From assembly GCA_934162205.1 (NCBI GenBank), contig CAKPIA010000006.1, forward strand, positions 20,323 to 84,322: DNA of 64,000 nucleotides, in the 5' to 3' direction. This stretch comes from an uncultured Clostridia bacterium (GTDB taxonomy: Bacteria; Bacillota; Clostridia; TANB77; CAG-508). The position numbers were made by a program, and so were the translations under genes. Under the pieces are notes generated by a model. It did no database searches, had not been told where the DNA came from, and was given only the letters and a program-made list of their open reading frames with translations. Within the stretch, counting starts at the first letter, position 1. Each line of letters starts with the position of its first letter. This document shows, piece after piece, positions 62,859 to 64,000 of the stretch.

Positions 62859-63857
62859 ATGGAAGAAAAAAATAAAATATTGTTAAAAAGATTACTAATT
62901 GCAGTATTAATTATAGTTATAATTAGTATAGTTGCTACTATTGGAATTGGAAATTATTTTGTGAACTATGCTATATTAAGAACTGGAAATGGTGGAGATA
63001 GAGAAGTAAAAAATGCAGATTCAATAGCAGTTGCAAACATAGATAATGAAGCAGAAAAAATTATAGAAGAAAATAAAAAGAATGAAAAACAATTAGCAAA
63101 TGAATGGTCTGAAACTATTGAGAATAAAAAAGTAGAAGTAAAAGCAAAAGACGGAATTACTTTAAGAGGGACACAATATATAAAAGATGAATCAAGTAAC
63201 AAATGGGCAATAATATTACATGGTTATCGTTCAACTCCAAATTCTATAATTTCAATAGGAATGCATTTTTCAAAAGAAGGCTATAATGTTTTAATTCCAA
63301 GTATGAGAGCATGTAGTGAAAGTGATGGAGAATATATAGGAATGGGGTGGCTAGATAAAGAAGATTTACAATGTTGGATAAATTTAATTATTAAGCAAAA
63401 TGAAAATGCAGAAATTATACTACATGGTTCATCAATGGGAGCAGCAACGGTCTTAATGGCATCAGGTGAGGACTTACCTACAAATGTAAAAGCAATAGTA
63501 GCAGATAGCGGTTATACATCAGTTTTGGACATATTTGCATCAGAGGCAAAAGCAAGGTTTAATTTACCAACATTTCCTATACTAAATATGTTTGAAATAG
63601 TTGCAAACGTAAGAGCAAATTATGATATAAAAGAAGCATCTGCATTAGAACAAGTAAAAAATAGTAAAACACCAATTTTATTTATACATGGAGATGCAGA
63701 CGATTTTGTACCCGAATATATGTGTGAAGAACTATATGAAGCAGCAAATTGTAAAAAAGATAAGCTAATAATACATGATGCAGGACATACAGACTCTAAG
63801 TACAAAGAGCCAGAAACATATTATAATAAAATATTTGAATTTTTAGGGAATATTTAA
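62859..63857 (+). CDS. Membrane-anchored alpha/beta hydrolase
   Basis: 332 residues. A membrane helix at about residues 12-34, then a serine-hydrolase domain: LHGYRSTPNSI near 118 (oxyanion region), HGSSMGAATVLMAS near 189 with Ser as nucleophile, a catalytic Asp in HGDADDFVP near 277, and the His in HDAGHTDSKY near 307. This is the YqkD/DUF1749-like family often called an extracellular peptidase or esterase; substrate unknown. GAGGGGAAA precedes the ATG. Confidence 0.85.
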   Translation: MEEKNKILLKRLLIAVLIIVIISIVATIGIGNYFVNYAILRTGNGGDREVKNADSIAVANIDNEAEKIIEENKKNEKQLANEWSETIENKKVEVKAKDGITLRGTQYIKDESSNKWAIILHGYRSTPNSIISIGMHFSKEGYNVLIPSMRACSESDGEYIGMGWLDKEDLQCWINLIIKQNENAEIILHGSSMGAATVLMASGEDLPTNVKAIVADSGYTSVLDIFASEAKARFNLPTFPILNMFEIVANVRANYDIKEASALEQVKNSKTPILFIHGDADDFVPEYMCEELYEAANCKKDKLIIHDAGHTDSKYKEPETYYNKIFEFLGNI

Positions 63858-63950
63858 GCAATTTTAATTATATCAGTAATAAGAAAAATAAAAGAAGAAT
63901 GGAAAAACATAAAATTAGAAAAATAGTAATTTATCGAGGAGGTATTTGTA

Positions 63951-64000
63951 ATGAAAAATAAAAAAAATGGTATAGGTTCATTGTCATTGTTACTAGTAAT
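63951..64000 (+). CDS. 5' end of a gene (truncated by the window edge)
   Basis: An ATG at 63951 with GAGGAGG eight bases upstream starts a frame reading MKNKKNGIGSLSLLLV to the window end. The hydrophobic run suggests a membrane or secreted protein. Nothing more can be said. The gap 63858-63950 before it is A-rich with no clear signal. Confidence 0.5.
   Translation, partial: MKNKKNGIGSLSLLLV

Overview
The window is very AT-rich DNA (about a quarter G+C by eye) from a low-GC Gram-positive, most likely an uncultured, spore-forming member of the Clostridia. Support comes from sporulation genes (both dipicolinate synthase subunits, the GPR spore protease, WhiA), a RemA/omega/guanylate kinase cluster, an Asp23/AmaP/DUF2273 envelope-stress cluster, purine-rich Shine-Dalgarno sequences before most genes, and frequent TTG/GTG starts. 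I found no rRNA, tRNA, CRISPR array or insertion sequence.

Layout. 0-8.3 kb: a Wzx/Wzy-type surface-polysaccharide locus (two GT2 glycosyltransferases, a Stealth-family sugar-phosphate transferase, polymerase, flippase) ending with its phospho-regulatory set (YveK-type modulator, BY-kinase with an unusually long tail, PHP phosphatase). 8.4-20 kb: housekeeping genes (glmM, queA, tgt, uppP, prmC, whiA, hemW, dpaA) with two surface or membrane proteins (WG-repeat, TPR). 20-29.5 kb: two large secreted proteins (a C1-like protease with an Ig-like domain, and an FN3/transglutaminase-like protein) flanking a dTDP-rhamnose operon that may feed the polysaccharide locus. 29.6-42.9 kb: rsmE, a membrane protein with an AT-hook tail, yloC-remA-rpoZ-gmk, priA-def-fmt, asp23-amaP-nusB-xseA-xseB, a PAP2-like protein and fhs.

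The most notable element is at 43-44.5 kb. It is a pseudopilin-like protein whose C-terminus looks like the variable region of a diversity-generating retroelement (DGR) target: the last 46 codons have a very different composition, many NNC codons and clustered Asn/Cys/Ser/Thr residues, and a perfect 8-bp hairpin lies just after the stop codon. No reverse transcriptase or template repeat is visible here, so the rest of the system would have to lie elsewhere in the genome.

44.7-57.6 kb holds gpr, a glucosaminidase-like protein, an unrecognised 778-residue protein paired with an apparently dead aldehyde-dehydrogenase-like protein, dinB, guaA, dpaB, a LysM protein under a promoter with two LexA-like boxes (a YneA-type SOS division-inhibitor candidate), a tyrosine recombinase and a YqeG-VanW fusion. 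57.7-64 kb is accessory: guanine deaminase, a MATE transporter fused to a cytidylate-kinase-like domain, small membrane proteins, an alpha/beta hydrolase, and at least four gene remnants that mostly keep a start and an end but lack the middle.
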